DNA of 64,000 nucleotides from Lactobacillus xylocopicola. GTDB taxonomy: Bacteria > Bacillota > Bacilli > Lactobacillales > Lactobacillaceae. The DNA lies in assembly GCF_033096005.1 (NCBI RefSeq), contig NZ_AP026803.1, forward strand, positions 1,482,001 through 1,546,000, given 5' to 3'. Of this stretch, positions 38,753 through 47,674 are shown piece by piece (the first letter of the stretch is position 1; every line of letters begins with the position of its first letter). Below the pieces are notes generated by a model, which had not been told where the DNA came from, made no database searches, and was given only the letters and a program-made list of their open reading frames with translations. Made by a program: the position numbers and the translations under genes.

Positions 38753-39376
38753 ATGAAAGTTTTTGTAGTTGGGGCCAGCGGCCGGGTAGGCCAAGAATTA
38801 TGTCAAGCATTAATTAAACGCGGCCATCAAGTTACTGCTGGTGCCCGTCACTTTGACTCCCTCAAGGGACTGAAGTTAACGGAAGTACCACTCGACCTCC
38901 ACGCGCCAGTTGCCGAAATCGCAGACAAAATTGGTCAGCAAGATGCCCTTTACTTTGTCGCCGGATCCCGCGGCAGCGACGTCTTAGAGATTGATACCTA
39001 CGGTGCCATTAAAACGATGCAGGCGGCGCAACTCAACCACATTAGCCGCTATATCATGCTTAGTGGTTATGGTTCTTTAAACCCAAGCTTTTGGGAGGAG
39101 ACTACTATCCGTGAATACTACTTAGGCAAGTACTTGGCCGACAACTGGCTAATCCATCAAACCGACTTGGATTACACCATCTTACAGCCGGGTAGTCTTA
39201 CCGAAACGCCGGCAACTGGGACAGTTGCCCTAAATGTTCAAGCAGCTGGTAATAATTCAATTAGCGATGTTGCCCGTGTCCTTGCTGCAATTCCAGACCA
39301 CGACAACTTGATTGGCAAAGTAATCCCCATGCATGAAGGAACTATTCCGATTGATGAAGCGCTAGCGCAAATATAG
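38753..39376 (+). CDS. NAD(P)-binding SDR-type oxidoreductase/epimerase
   Basis: The 207-residue protein has VFVVGASGRVGQEL (Rossmann GxxGxxG), DALYFVAGSRG, MLSGYGSLNP and TILQPGSLTE, like the YwnB/NmrA atypical SDRs. The normal Tyr-Lys pair is not clear. CAAAGGAG sets the ATG at 38753. It is monocistronic. Confidence 0.8.
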   Translation: MKVFVVGASGRVGQELCQALIKRGHQVTAGARHFDSLKGLKLTEVPLDLHAPVAEIADKIGQQDALYFVAGSRGSDVLEIDTYGAIKTMQAAQLNHISRYIMLSGYGSLNPSFWEETTIREYYLGKYLADNWLIHQTDLDYTILQPGSLTETPATGTVALNVQAAGNNSISDVARVLAAIPDHDNLIGKVIPMHEGTIPIDEALAQI

Positions 39377-39413
39377 TCAAAAGACCGCAACATTAGTGAG
39401 TTGCGGTCTTTTG
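39377..39413 (+). terminator. Terminator of the SDR gene
   Basis: CAAAAGACCGCAAC pairs with GTTGCGGTCTTTTG around an 8-base loop; no long T-tract beyond the stem's own TTTT. Confidence 0.8.
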
Positions 39414-39544
39414 GTGTTTTATGCTTTAACTTAATAATTTGCCATCTTCTAAGCAACTATACCAAAGGGACTTAATCTGGTCACTTCAGCTACTAACAGG
39501 CTGAGGGGCTCTTGTATTTGTATCAGCACATTACTTTTCAGGTG

Positions 39545-40210
39545 TTAGTTCCAGCCCTCTTCTTCATAGGCCATTTGCCAAAACTGCAATTCATAGTAGC
39601 TGCTGCGAATGAAGGCGTCCCGCATCCCTTGCCGCTCATCTTCTGTTGCCTGGTCGGCCAGCTGGTTGGTCAGGGCCAGCACCTTGGCCACGTTAACTTG
39701 ATACCAGTCATCTTCATAGGTATCAATCCATTCCTGATAATAAGTAACAGGTGAATCAGTGTCAGCCAGCGATTTACCAATCTCCTGATAGAGCCAATAA
39801 CAAGGTACGATAGCAGCTACGCCGGCACCGAGGCCGTCCCTGGCCAGAGACTGATACAAGTGATTAACATAAGCATAGGCCGTCGGCGCGATCGGCGTCT
39901 TTAAGACTTCTTCCGACGTGATTGCTAATTCTTGAAAAAATTGTTCACGTACCTTGATTTCCGTATCCCTTAAGTCCTGGGCTCGTGCCCGCACAAAGTC
40001 AGCTATCTGCTGGTCCTCAGCCGTTGCCGCAATTAGTTGGTGGAACTTGGTGAACTCGTCTAAATAATACCGATCCTGCAATAAATAAAAACGAAACTTC
40101 TTTAGTGGCAGTTCCCCACTCGCTAACTCTTTGACAAAGGGGTGATCCTGGCTTTTTTGCCATAAACTACTAGTCGCCGCCTGTAATTGGTCCGTAAATT
40201 CTGCCATCAT
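39545..40210 (-). CDS. tenA: Thiaminase II / aminopyrimidine aminohydrolase
   Basis: The 221-residue TenA protein has HPFVKELASGELPLKKFRFY, a DRYYL segment, the nucleophile Cys137 in AAIVPCYWLYQEIG, and the C-terminal catalytic region SSYYELQFWQMAYEEEGW. It frees HMP from degraded thiamine for re-use. It is away from the thi operon and shows no TPP riboswitch of its own. AAGGAG precedes tandem ATGs. Confidence 0.92.
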   Translation of the reverse strand: MMAEFTDQLQAATSSLWQKSQDHPFVKELASGELPLKKFRFYLLQDRYYLDEFTKFHQLIAATAEDQQIADFVRARAQDLRDTEIKVREQFFQELAITSEEVLKTPIAPTAYAYVNHLYQSLARDGLGAGVAAIVPCYWLYQEIGKSLADTDSPVTYYQEWIDTYEDDWYQVNVAKVLALTNQLADQATEDERQGMRDAFIRSSYYELQFWQMAYEEEGWN

Positions 40211-40335
40211 CTTTTCTCCTTGCTCCTAATGGCTTCAGTTTACGCCAGTCTGCCTTTTGGGGCAATCTTTGACTGCTAGCGCATTTAATTCGACATAACA
40301 AGGAATAGTCCAAATTTTACCGTCCAAATTCATTG

Positions 40336-40364
40336 TTGACAACGTTTACAGCAAGACCTATAAT
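40336..40364 (+). promoter_or_regulatory. Promoter of the beta-glucoside PTS gene with cre site
   Basis: TTGACA and TATAAT are 17 bases apart, a near-perfect promoter. TGACAACGTTTACA (40337-40350) overlaps the -35 and has one mismatch from the CcpA cre consensus. Confidence 0.85.
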
Positions 40365-40378
40365 ATCTAGTATAAAAG

Positions 40379-40450
40379 GTGTGTTACCGATTAAATTTGG
40401 GCATTAACCTATCTTTTGCTGTACGTGTACTTCCAGAAGGTAGGTTTTTT
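40379..40450 (+). promoter_or_regulatory. First RAT and terminator of the PTS leader
   Basis: A RAT variant starting GTGTGTTACCGATT overlaps a terminator whose AACCTA and TAGGTT arms are followed by T-rich sequence. It is the first of two antitermination switches in tandem. Confidence 0.8.
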
Positions 40451-40560
40451 CTTTGCCTTAATCAGAATGAGTGGTGATTAGGAACTACAGGTAACGGAGA
40501 GCAGATTTTTACAAAATGGCATGTGACCCCTTGCCACATAAGTGAATAATCATTAATTTG

Positions 40561-40651
40561 GTGTGTTACTGATTCGATCAGGCATTAACCCGTTAATTGT
40601 GATCGCTAGGATTTATTGCAAATTTTAGTCTTTTGCTTTGACGGGTTTTTA
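40561..40651 (+). promoter_or_regulatory. Second RAT and terminator of the PTS leader
   Basis: The RAT at 40561-40590 is identical over 30 bases to the RAT before bglG. It overlaps AACCCGT, which pairs with ACGGGTT before a T-tract at 40641-40651. Confidence 0.88.
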
Positions 40652-40668
40652 TTATTTAGGAGGAAAAA

Positions 40669-42555
40669 ATGGCTTACGAAGAATTAAGCAAGCAAATTTT
40701 GGAAAATGTTGGGGGAGAACAAAATATTAAGACCGCCTGGCATTGTGCAACTAGACTTAGATTTATTTTAAAAGACGAAAGTAAAGCTAATAAGGCAGCT
40801 ATTGAGGCCTTGGATGGTGTCGTTACGGTGGTGCAGGCCGGTGGACAATACCAAGTTGTAATTGGCAACAACGTAGGCGAGGTTTACGATGCGCTGGTCG
40901 CCCAGGTGCCACGGCTTGGTTCCGGTGATGAAGCAGAAACTGTTGCCGGAGATAAAAAGAAATTAACTGCTAAAGGAGCCTTTGATGCTTTTGTTAGTTT
41001 TATTTCAGGATCATTTACGCCATTTTTAGGTGCAATGGCCGGTGCCGGTATCTTAAAGGGCTTACTTTCACTGTTTGTCGTTCTACATTGGATGACGCCA
41101 AATACTGGTGCTTACCAGGTTTGGTACGCAGCCGCTGACGGCATTTTCTACTTCCTGCCAATTGTTTTAGCATTTACTGCCGCAAAGCAGTTGAAGGTCA
41201 ACCAGTTTGTTACGGTTTCAATCGCTGCGGCGCTAGTATATCCAACAATGGTTGCACTTACTTCCGCCAAAACCGCCATTAACTTTTTTGGGATTCCAAT
41301 TATTCCAACCACTTATACCAGTACGGTAATTCCCATCTTGTTGGTTGTTTTCTTACAAAAATATTTGGAACCACTATTTAACAAGCTTTGGCATGAATCG
41401 GTGCGCAATATTTTGACCCCACTCTGCGTATTAATGATTTTAGTGCCCTTGACTTTTATCGTGGTAGGACCGATTAGTACCACCATTAGTAATGCCCTAG
41501 CCAACCTGGTGCTCTTCTTATACAAGAATACCAGAATTATCTCCGGTTTCGTTTTAGGCGGTTTCTGGGAAGTCTTCGTGATTTTTGGGGTCCACTGGGC
41601 GTTTGTACCAGTCATGATGAACAATGTGACTAAATGGGGTTATGACCCGTTAGTACCAATTCTGTTACCTGCTGTTTTAGCCCAAGCTGGTGCTGCCTTC
41701 GCCGTCTTTTTAAAGACTAAAGATGAAAAAATGAAGGGTTTAGCAGGTTCAAATACCATTACCTCAATTTTCGGAATTACCGAACCAACTGTTTACGGCA
41801 TCACTTTAAAAATGAAAAAGCCTTTCTACTGCGCAACGATTGCGGGCGGGATTGGCGGTGCGATTGTAGCCGCTTCTGGTGTTCATGCTAATGCAGTTAG
41901 TTTGGTCAGCATTTTAACGATTCCAACCTTTATTAGTAAAGGTTTTGGTATCTCTTTAATCGGTGACGTTGTAGCCTTTGTTTTGGCCACCATTTTCACT
42001 TTGCTATGGGGCGGCATTAACGATCAGCCTCAAACAGCAGCTGTTGCTGCCGCAGCACCACAAACAAAAACTAGTGGACAAGCAAAAGCAACGCTACAAA
42101 CTAGAGCAGAAACTTTAGTAAGTCCCTTAACTGGCCAGGTTATTCCGTTAACAGATATTAAAGATGAAGTCTTTTCTTCTGGTGCGATGGGTAAGGGTGT
42201 TGCGATTGAACCTAGTGTAGGTGAAATTGTGGCACCAGCTGATGCCACAGTTCAAATGGTCTTTCCAACCGGCCATGCAATTGGCTTATTAACCGATAAT
42301 GGTGCCGAACTTTTAATTCACATTGGCATGGATACCGTTCAAATGGATGGCAAAGGCTTCGAAACGCTGGTGAAGAAAGATGACCAGGTTAAGGCTGGCC
42401 AACCACTGGTTAAATTTAACATCAAAGAAATTAAAGCAGCTGGCTTAAAAACAACCACTCCAATTGTCGTCACTAATAGCAAAAATTATCATGAAGTTAA
42501 CGTAATGGCTAAAAATGAAGTTAAGCAAAACGAGCTATTGTTAGATTTGGAATAA
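40669..42555 (+). CDS. Beta-glucoside PTS permease, EIIBCA
   Basis: The 628-residue protein has IIB at residues 1-85 (Cys26 in WHCATRLRF), a IIC membrane domain at ~105-460 (FGITEPTVYGITLKMKKPF), an Ala/Thr/Gln linker and IIA at ~480-628 (His551 in IHIGMDTV). It takes up and phosphorylates a beta-glucoside for the GH1 enzyme at 29504. AGGAGG lies just ahead of the ATG. Two BglG switches and a cre site control it. It stands alone, without bglG or bglA beside it. Confidence 0.94.
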   Translation: MAYEELSKQILENVGGEQNIKTAWHCATRLRFILKDESKANKAAIEALDGVVTVVQAGGQYQVVIGNNVGEVYDALVAQVPRLGSGDEAETVAGDKKKLTAKGAFDAFVSFISGSFTPFLGAMAGAGILKGLLSLFVVLHWMTPNTGAYQVWYAAADGIFYFLPIVLAFTAAKQLKVNQFVTVSIAAALVYPTMVALTSAKTAINFFGIPIIPTTYTSTVIPILLVVFLQKYLEPLFNKLWHESVRNILTPLCVLMILVPLTFIVVGPISTTISNALANLVLFLYKNTRIISGFVLGGFWEVFVIFGVHWAFVPVMMNNVTKWGYDPLVPILLPAVLAQAGAAFAVFLKTKDEKMKGLAGSNTITSIFGITEPTVYGITLKMKKPFYCATIAGGIGGAIVAASGVHANAVSLVSILTIPTFISKGFGISLIGDVVAFVLATIFTLLWGGINDQPQTAAVAAAAPQTKTSGQAKATLQTRAETLVSPLTGQVIPLTDIKDEVFSSGAMGKGVAIEPSVGEIVAPADATVQMVFPTGHAIGLLTDNGAELLIHIGMDTVQMDGKGFETLVKKDDQVKAGQPLVKFNIKEIKAAGLKTTTPIVVTNSKNYHEVNVMAKNEVKQNELLLDLE

Positions 42556-42626
42556 AGTTTTAGCCAGAAAGTACATTTTGATAAATGTGAACTGCAAAAT
42601 TAGAACAACTTAATAAGTTTTAACTG

Positions 42627-42665
42627 AGGACTAACTCCTGCTGCACATCAGGAGTTAGTCCTTTT
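42627..42665 (+). terminator. Terminator of the PTS gene
   Basis: AGGACTAACTCCTG pairs with CAGGAGTTAGTCCT, then TTTT. Its stem nearly matches the palindrome ending the IS relic at 22240, so it may derive from an IS tail. Confidence 0.88.
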
Positions 42666-42709
42666 GTGATTGGCGGTAGCCTATGAAAAGCAGTAACCCA
42701 ACCTAGTTG

Positions 42710-42738
42710 TTGCCAACCGCTTTCAAAGTCGTTATAAT
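42710..42738 (+). promoter_or_regulatory. Promoter of the thi operon
   Basis: TTGCCA and TATAAT are 17 bases apart, directly ahead of the TPP riboswitch. Confidence 0.8.
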
Positions 42739-42748
42739 GAAAGTGTTA

Positions 42749-42832
42749 ACACGAGGGGTGCCTTTTAGGCTGAGATGAAAGTTAAGTTCAGACCCTTTGA
42801 ACCTGTAAGCTAATTCTTGCGTAGGAACGTGT
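42749..42832 (+). ncRNA. TPP riboswitch
   Basis: The conserved THI-box elements are present in order: ACACGAGGGGTGCC, GGCTGAGATGA, ACCCTTTGAACCTG and GCGTAGGAACGTGT. The closing P1 strand continues as GTGTCAAA, which is complementary to TTTGACAC of the terminator at 42846, giving an alternative antiterminator pairing. TPP binding should end transcription before thiM. Confidence 0.95.
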
Positions 42833-42845
42833 CAAATACGATTAT

Positions 42846-42874
42846 GCTTTGACACCAATGTGTCAAAGCTTTTT
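42846..42874 (+). terminator. Riboswitch-controlled terminator
   Basis: GCTTTGACAC pairs with GTGTCAAAGC around CAAT and is followed by TTTTT. Confidence 0.9.
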
Positions 42875-42927
42875 ATTTGCTTGAAGCTAGGTTTGGGTAC
42901 TTCTCTGCTTTTTCAAGGAGAAAAAAT

Positions 42928-43716
42928 ATGCAGATAGATATGCTTAATAAGGTACGCGGACAAAATCCCGTAGTTTTAAACGTGGCCAATTTCGTTACCG
43001 TTCAAGACGTCGCCAACGCCCTAAATGCAATTGGGGCATCCCCCATCATGAGTAAAGAAGTCGCTGAAGCCGAGGAAATGGTCAAGATGGCCGGTAGTGT
43101 GACCATCAACTTGGGTACACTAACTAAAGAACAGGTTATCCAAATGCGCACTATTGGGACCTTGGCCAACCAGTTCCACAAGCCCGTGGTGCTTGATCCC
43201 GTTGCTGTTGGTGCTGTTCACTACCGTTTAGAAACTGCCCTGGACCTACTAGCATCATTTCCCGTCAGCATTATTCGCGGCAATGCAGGCGAAATCGCTG
43301 CTCTTGGGGGCTTTGACTGGAGGGCCCACGGAATCGATGCAGGAACCGGTTCTGGCAACCTGGACCAAATTACTAAGCAAACGGCGACTAAGTTCCACTG
43401 TGTGGTCATTGCCAGTGGGGCCACTGATACAATCAGTGACGGTAAAACAGTTGCACACATCTATAATGGCACTTCGCTCTTTCAAGCTCATGTTGGTTCC
43501 GGGGATATGCTGTCCAGTATTGTCGCAGCCTTTGCGGCCGTCTGTGACGACCCCTATGCAGCAGCACAAGCGGCCACATTAATTTTTGCCGCTACCGGCG
43601 AAAAATTGGCCCTAGATCAACCAGCTCTGGGTCCTGGAACTTTTGGAAGTCATTTGATGGACTACCTAAATAAGCTTCAAACCACTGACTTTGACCAAAT
43701 CGCACGTTTTGATTAA
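42928..43716 (+). CDS. thiM: Hydroxyethylthiazole kinase
   Basis: The 262-residue protein has NVANFVTVQDVANALNAIGASP, MAGSVTINLGTL, LDPVAVGAVHYR, IRGNAGEIAALGG and the catalytic HVGSGDMLSS region; GSGDM carries the catalytic Asp. AAGGAG sets the ATG at 42928. The signature Cys-rich loop of some ThiM proteins is not visible. It phosphorylates the thiazole alcohol for thiamine salvage and is first in the riboswitch-controlled operon. Confidence 0.94.
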   Translation: MQIDMLNKVRGQNPVVLNVANFVTVQDVANALNAIGASPIMSKEVAEAEEMVKMAGSVTINLGTLTKEQVIQMRTIGTLANQFHKPVVLDPVAVGAVHYRLETALDLLASFPVSIIRGNAGEIAALGGFDWRAHGIDAGTGSGNLDQITKQTATKFHCVVIASGATDTISDGKTVAHIYNGTSLFQAHVGSGDMLSSIVAAFAAVCDDPYAAAQAATLIFAATGEKLALDQPALGPGTFGSHLMDYLNKLQTTDFDQIARFD

Positions 43717-43727
43717 GGAGAATTATC

Positions 43728-44531
43728 ATGAATGACCAAGTCAATTCGTTTCCCCAAGTGCTTACTATTGCTGGCACTGATTCCGGTGGCGGTGCCGGCA
43801 TCATGGCAGATCTTAAAACCTTTCAGATGCAGCGGGTCTTTGGCACCGCAGTGGTCGTCGCTGTGACCGCTCAGAATACACTAGGCGTGCAGGACTCTTA
43901 CTTAATGCCACTCGACATGGTGGATGAACAGTTTGCTGCTTTAGCCGCTGACTTTAAGATTCGCGCGTGCAAGACCGGCATGCTGGGCGATGCTAATCAT
44001 GTCCACCAAGTTGCCCTCAACCTGCAAAAATATAATTTTGGACCCGTGACCGTTGACCCAGTGATGGTAGCCAAGGGCGGCGCGCCATTATTGGAACCAG
44101 CTGCAGTAGCCACGGTCAAGGAAGAACTGCTACCGCTGGCCAACCTAGTGACACCTAATCTACCCGAAGCAGAGGTTCTAACGGGACTTAGAGCCGAAAG
44201 TGAGGCCCAGTATCCTGATCTAGCCCACAGCCTGCAAGAACTGGGCGCCCAAAACGTCTTAATTAAAGGTGGTCACGCTAGTCATAACACTGTTCGGGAT
44301 TATGCCCTGCTTAGCAATGGCTCAAGCTTTTGGGTCAGCAGTCCGCGCAAGCAAACAGAACGCACACATGGGACCGGTGATACCCTAGCAGCGGCAATTA
44401 CTGCTCAGCTAGCTCTGGGTCACAATCTACAAGATGCAATCGAAAGCGCCAAGAAATACGTCAGCCGGACAATTGAGCAAACTATCCAGGTTGGACACGG
44501 GCATGGACCACTCAACCACTGGGCCAAGTAA
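43728..44531 (+). CDS. thiD: Hydroxymethylpyrimidine / HMP-phosphate kinase
   Basis: The 267-residue protein has LTIAGTDSGGGAGIMADLKTF, VTAQNTLGV, CKTGMLGD, DPVMVAKGGAPLL and HGTGDTLAAAITAQLALG with the catalytic Asp. It makes HMP-pyrophosphate. It starts 11 bases after thiM with AAGGAG and is a paralogue of the kinase at 37053. Confidence 0.95.
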   Translation: MNDQVNSFPQVLTIAGTDSGGGAGIMADLKTFQMQRVFGTAVVVAVTAQNTLGVQDSYLMPLDMVDEQFAALAADFKIRACKTGMLGDANHVHQVALNLQKYNFGPVTVDPVMVAKGGAPLLEPAAVATVKEELLPLANLVTPNLPEAEVLTGLRAESEAQYPDLAHSLQELGAQNVLIKGGHASHNTVRDYALLSNGSSFWVSSPRKQTERTHGTGDTLAAAITAQLALGHNLQDAIESAKKYVSRTIEQTIQVGHGHGPLNHWAK

Positions 44532-44542
44532 AAGGGGAAACT

Positions 44543-45199
44543 ATGCAAAAATTCAATTCCCAGTTGTTACGCGCTTACTTTATTTGTGGATCTCAAGATG
44601 TCCCTGCCGGCAAAACACTACCAGGACTAGTTGAAGAAGCCTTAAAAGCTGGTATTACCGCCTACCAATTTCGTGACAAGGGGCCGAGATCAACCTTGGC
44701 GGCCGCAGCACGTCTACCGCTAGCTCGCCAATTACATGGGCTCTGCCAGCAATATCACGTGCCTTTCTTTGTTGATGATGACGTAGACTTGGCCCAAGCA
44801 ATTGGTGCCGAAGGTATCCACGTGGGACAAAGCGATGAGGCCATCAAGCAGGTTGTCGCAGCAGTTCACGAGCAAATGATGGTCGGTTATTCTTGTTCAA
44901 CCCTGGCTGAAATCATTCAAGGCGACCACATAGGTGGCATCGATTATTACGGTAGTGGGCCGATTTTCGCCACCCAATCTAAAGACGACGCCGATCCCGA
45001 AATCGGCCTTAGTGGCCTGACCCAGTTAGTGGAACAAACGAACCGGCCGATTGTTGCCATTGGCGGTATCACCGTAGAGAGCCTGCCAGCCATTGCGCAA
45101 ACCGGCGCAGCCGGTGCCTCAGTCATTTCGATGATTGCCAGTAGCACCAACATCAAGCAGACAGTGCAGGCCATGCTCGCTGCTCCGTGGAATAACTAA
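44543..45199 (+). CDS. thiE: Thiamine-phosphate synthase
   Basis: The 218-residue TIM-barrel protein has YQFRDKGP (variant of the Q-R-K substrate motif), FFVDDDVDLAQAIGAEGIHVGQSDE, DYYGSGPIFATQSKDDA and AIGGITVESLP. It joins HMP-PP and thiazole phosphate. It is the last gene of the operon. With thiM and thiD it gives salvage but no de novo synthesis (no thiC, thiG or thiF in the window). Confidence 0.95.
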   Translation: MQKFNSQLLRAYFICGSQDVPAGKTLPGLVEEALKAGITAYQFRDKGPRSTLAAAARLPLARQLHGLCQQYHVPFFVDDDVDLAQAIGAEGIHVGQSDEAIKQVVAAVHEQMMVGYSCSTLAEIIQGDHIGGIDYYGSGPIFATQSKDDADPEIGLSGLTQLVEQTNRPIVAIGGITVESLPAIAQTGAAGASVISMIASSTNIKQTVQAMLAAPWNN

Positions 45200-45228
45200 T
45201 TCCGTTTAAGTCCTTAAATACACTTACA

Positions 45229-45268
45229 CCAAAAACCCAGCTTCAAGTTGAAAGCTGGGTTCTTTTGG
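45229..45268. terminator. Terminator between thiE and gap
   Basis: AACCCAGCTT pairs with AAGCTGGGTT around a short loop, with A and T runs on both sides; shared by convergent genes. Confidence 0.85.
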
Positions 45269-45287
45269 ACTCGTTTGCTTAGTCTTT

Positions 45288-46307
45288 TTATAAACAAGCC
45301 AATTTGGTTAAAGTTCGAATCATTTGTGCCACAAAGCCTGATTCATTATCATACCAGGCATAAGCCTTAACAACCTGACTGCCCGCAGGACCATTGGCAA
45401 TCTGGGTAATTGTGGGGTCAAAAATTGAGCCAAATTCTGTACCAATAATATCCGACGAAACAATTTCATCATCATTATAACCAAAGGATACGTTATCAAT
45501 GGTGTGTTTTTTTATGCTGTCATTAAAGCTATTTACCGTCACAGGCTGCTGCAAAACGACTACTAATTCTGTTAATGAACCAGTAATTACTGGGAGCCGC
45601 TGAGCAATTCCCGTCAGCTTACCTTGCAATTCAGGAATTACTAATCCAATAGCCTTAGCTGCACCAGTTGAATGCGGAATAATATTCTGTGCAGCAGCGC
45701 GGGCATTACGCATGTTGTCATTACGATCTGGACTATCTTGTAACATTTGCGATGTCGTATAAGCATGGAAAGTCGTCATTGTTCCCGTATGGATACCAAA
45801 CTCATCGTTCATTGCCTTAGCAAGAGGAGCCAGACAATTGGTCGTACATGATCCTGCTGAAACAATCTGGTCATCGGCAGCCAGGATGTCATCATTGACA
45901 TTATAGACAATCGTCTTAATATTTCCGGCTGGAGCAGAAATGAGGACTTTTTTTACACCAGCTTTCAAATGCGCTTGCGCCCGTTCCTTAGAGGTATAGA
46001 AACCAGTACATTCTAACACTACTTCTACTCCATCATTTTGAACCCAGGGAATATTCTGTGCATCTGCCTCCGCATAAACGGGAATTTTTTTGCCATCAAT
46101 TACAATACCATCTTTAGTCGCTTCAACATCGTGATCAAACTTGCCATGTGCGGTATCATATTTTAACAAATGCGCAAGCATTGCTGGTGAAGTTAAATCA
46201 TTGATGGCAACAAGTTCAAGATCATCATTACCCACTTCATACATGCGCCGTAAAGCTAAACGACCAATCCGACCAAAACCATTAATTCCTATTTTCTTTG
46301 TCATCAT
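45288..46307 (-). CDS. gap: Glyceraldehyde-3-phosphate dehydrogenase, type I
   Basis: The 339-residue protein has [17 protein letters not shown], the NAD-specifying Asp in AINDLTSP, and the catalytic Cys154 in [13 protein letters not shown]. The C-terminal [15 protein letters not shown] segment is normal. Unlike the usual glycolytic gap, it is not beside cggR, pgk or tpi. It is divergent from a LysR-family gene, so it may be a second isozyme under special control. AAGGAG precedes tandem ATGs. Confidence 0.92.
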   Translation of the reverse strand: MMTKKIGINGFGRIGRLALRRMYEVGNDDLELVAINDLTSPAMLAHLLKYDTAHGKFDHDVEATKDGIVIDGKKIPVYAEADAQNIPWVQNDGVEVVLECTGFYTSKERAQAHLKAGVKKVLISAPAGNIKTIVYNVNDDILAADDQIVSAGSCTTNCLAPLAKAMNDEFGIHTGTMTTFHAYTTSQMLQDSPDRNDNMRNARAAAQNIIPHSTGAAKAIGLVIPELQGKLTGIAQRLPVITGSLTELVVVLQQPVTVNSFNDSIKKHTIDNVSFGYNDDEIVSSDIIGTEFGSIFDPTITQIANGPAGSQVVKAYAWYDNESGFVAQMIRTLTKLACL

Positions 46308-46415
46308 TATTTTTCTCCTTTAATATTTATTGATAGGCCAAGTATATGACCTCCAAGCTGTTGTGCATAATTCAAAATCATGATTGTGTTATCATCTTTA
46401 AAGATAGGAGAAAAA

Positions 46416-47147
46416 ATGAATTTTAACGACCTTAGTATTTATCAAACCATTTATGAAACACAGTCGCTAAACAAGGCTGCAAAAGAACTAGGTTACTCCC
46501 AATCCAACCTTACTGCACGTTTGCAGGCTTTGGAAAAGGAATTAAATGCTCCACTCTTTATTAGATCCAATTCGGGTATTCGTCCAACTACAAATGGGGA
46601 GCAAGTTTATAAATTTACTGTATCTGCCCTGCACAATCTCGACGCACTCAAGGACAAACTAGCTGACCGCCAGCCTCAAATGCTTTCTTCAGAACTCCTC
46701 TTTGACTACCTACTCAATCAGAAAGATATCTTTCTACTTGAACATTATGATGTAACCATTAAAAAGACTGATCAATTTCAAGACATTCTAGCTCGTAAAG
46801 AATTCGATGTGGTTTTATCCTTTACACCGACTACACTGCCAAACTATTCTTTAGTCAAGGAAGACCAGCTTACAGCAACTTTTTTACAAGGAAAGCCGTC
46901 AACTAATAGCAAGCTACCAATTGCAATTAATTCTGACTATTCCTGTCCTTTTCGCCAATTAACCTGTAAATTGTTTCCCAACCAGAATGATCTGATTGAA
47001 ATTGATTCTTTAGAAATGATTTTGCAACTGGTCAAGCAACAACGGGCAATTGCCTTGTTGCCATGTCATTTGATTAATGACCAACTGGTTCAGGCTAGCC
47101 CGAAAAGATGGTCTATCCCCTACTATCATTATCGCAACCAGCTATAA
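46416..47147 (+). CDS. Short LysR-family transcriptional regulator
   Basis: The ~243-residue protein has a full LysR helix-turn-helix (IYQTIYETQSLNKAAKELGY, NLTARLQALEKELNAPLF). Its effector-binding part is short, since LysR proteins usually have 290-310 residues, and reads as roughly one and a half Rossmann lobes. AGGAG fixes the ATG at 46416. It diverges from gap with about 110 bases between the starts and probably controls it. Confidence 0.85.
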   Translation: MNFNDLSIYQTIYETQSLNKAAKELGYSQSNLTARLQALEKELNAPLFIRSNSGIRPTTNGEQVYKFTVSALHNLDALKDKLADRQPQMLSSELLFDYLLNQKDIFLLEHYDVTIKKTDQFQDILARKEFDVVLSFTPTTLPNYSLVKEDQLTATFLQGKPSTNSKLPIAINSDYSCPFRQLTCKLFPNQNDLIEIDSLEMILQLVKQQRAIALLPCHLINDQLVQASPKRWSIPYYHYRNQL

Positions 47148-47205
47148 TAGCTTGCAGAAGTTACCTTCAAACATGGATCAAATAAAACTGTTTTGAAAGA
47201 TTTGA

Positions 47206-47460
47206 GCTATCAAAGCAATAGCAACAAACCTTTTCCTTGTCATGGTATTTGGAGCTTCTGTTATAGTTGTTTGGCGTGTAATCATAGTTTTGTCACTATT
47301 ATGCTAATTTAGCTAACAGCATTCTGATTACCATAATTTGGTTAATAGTCGGTATTATGGCTTATGTAGTACAAATAAAACTTGTTTTACAGACAAGACA
47401 ACACAAATATATAATTAGTCATTCATAGTAAAAGCATTTACTATGAGAAATAGTTAAAAA
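47206..47460 (+). pseudogene. Possible relic of a small membrane protein
   Basis: Two frames carry hydrophobic runs, AIKAIATNLFLVMVFGASVI and then ILITIIWLIVGIMAYVVQIK, separated by one frame change and lacking a start codon. A plus-strand terminator follows at 47476. Family unknown. The rest of the 530-base gap before the first SLAP gene shows nothing else. Confidence 0.3.
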
Positions 47461-47475
47461 TTAAATTTCATAAGA

Positions 47476-47512
47476 AGAGCTTGGCAGAATAGTTTCTCCC
47501 AAGCCTTTTTTC
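47476..47512 (+). terminator. Hairpin ahead of the first SLAP gene
   Basis: GCTTGG pairs with CCAAGC around a 14-base loop followed by TTTTTT; it may belong to the relic upstream. Confidence 0.5.
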
Positions 47513-47674
47513 GAAGCTATTAGTAAAATATCACTTTTGTGAAATATTGGAACAGGTCACTCTAGAATCATCAATACCTTTCTAATTAGATATTTATTCT
47601 GAAAGCTTTAGCTACAATATCTGTCTAAAGGGGTTATACTAGAGAAAACAGTTAAAAAAGGGGTAACTTACGTT

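Noticed and set aside
40211..40668. tRNA or T-box in the 450-base gap before the PTS gene
   Set aside because: The conserved elements are RAT boxes and terminators; no T-box motif or cloverleaf is visible.
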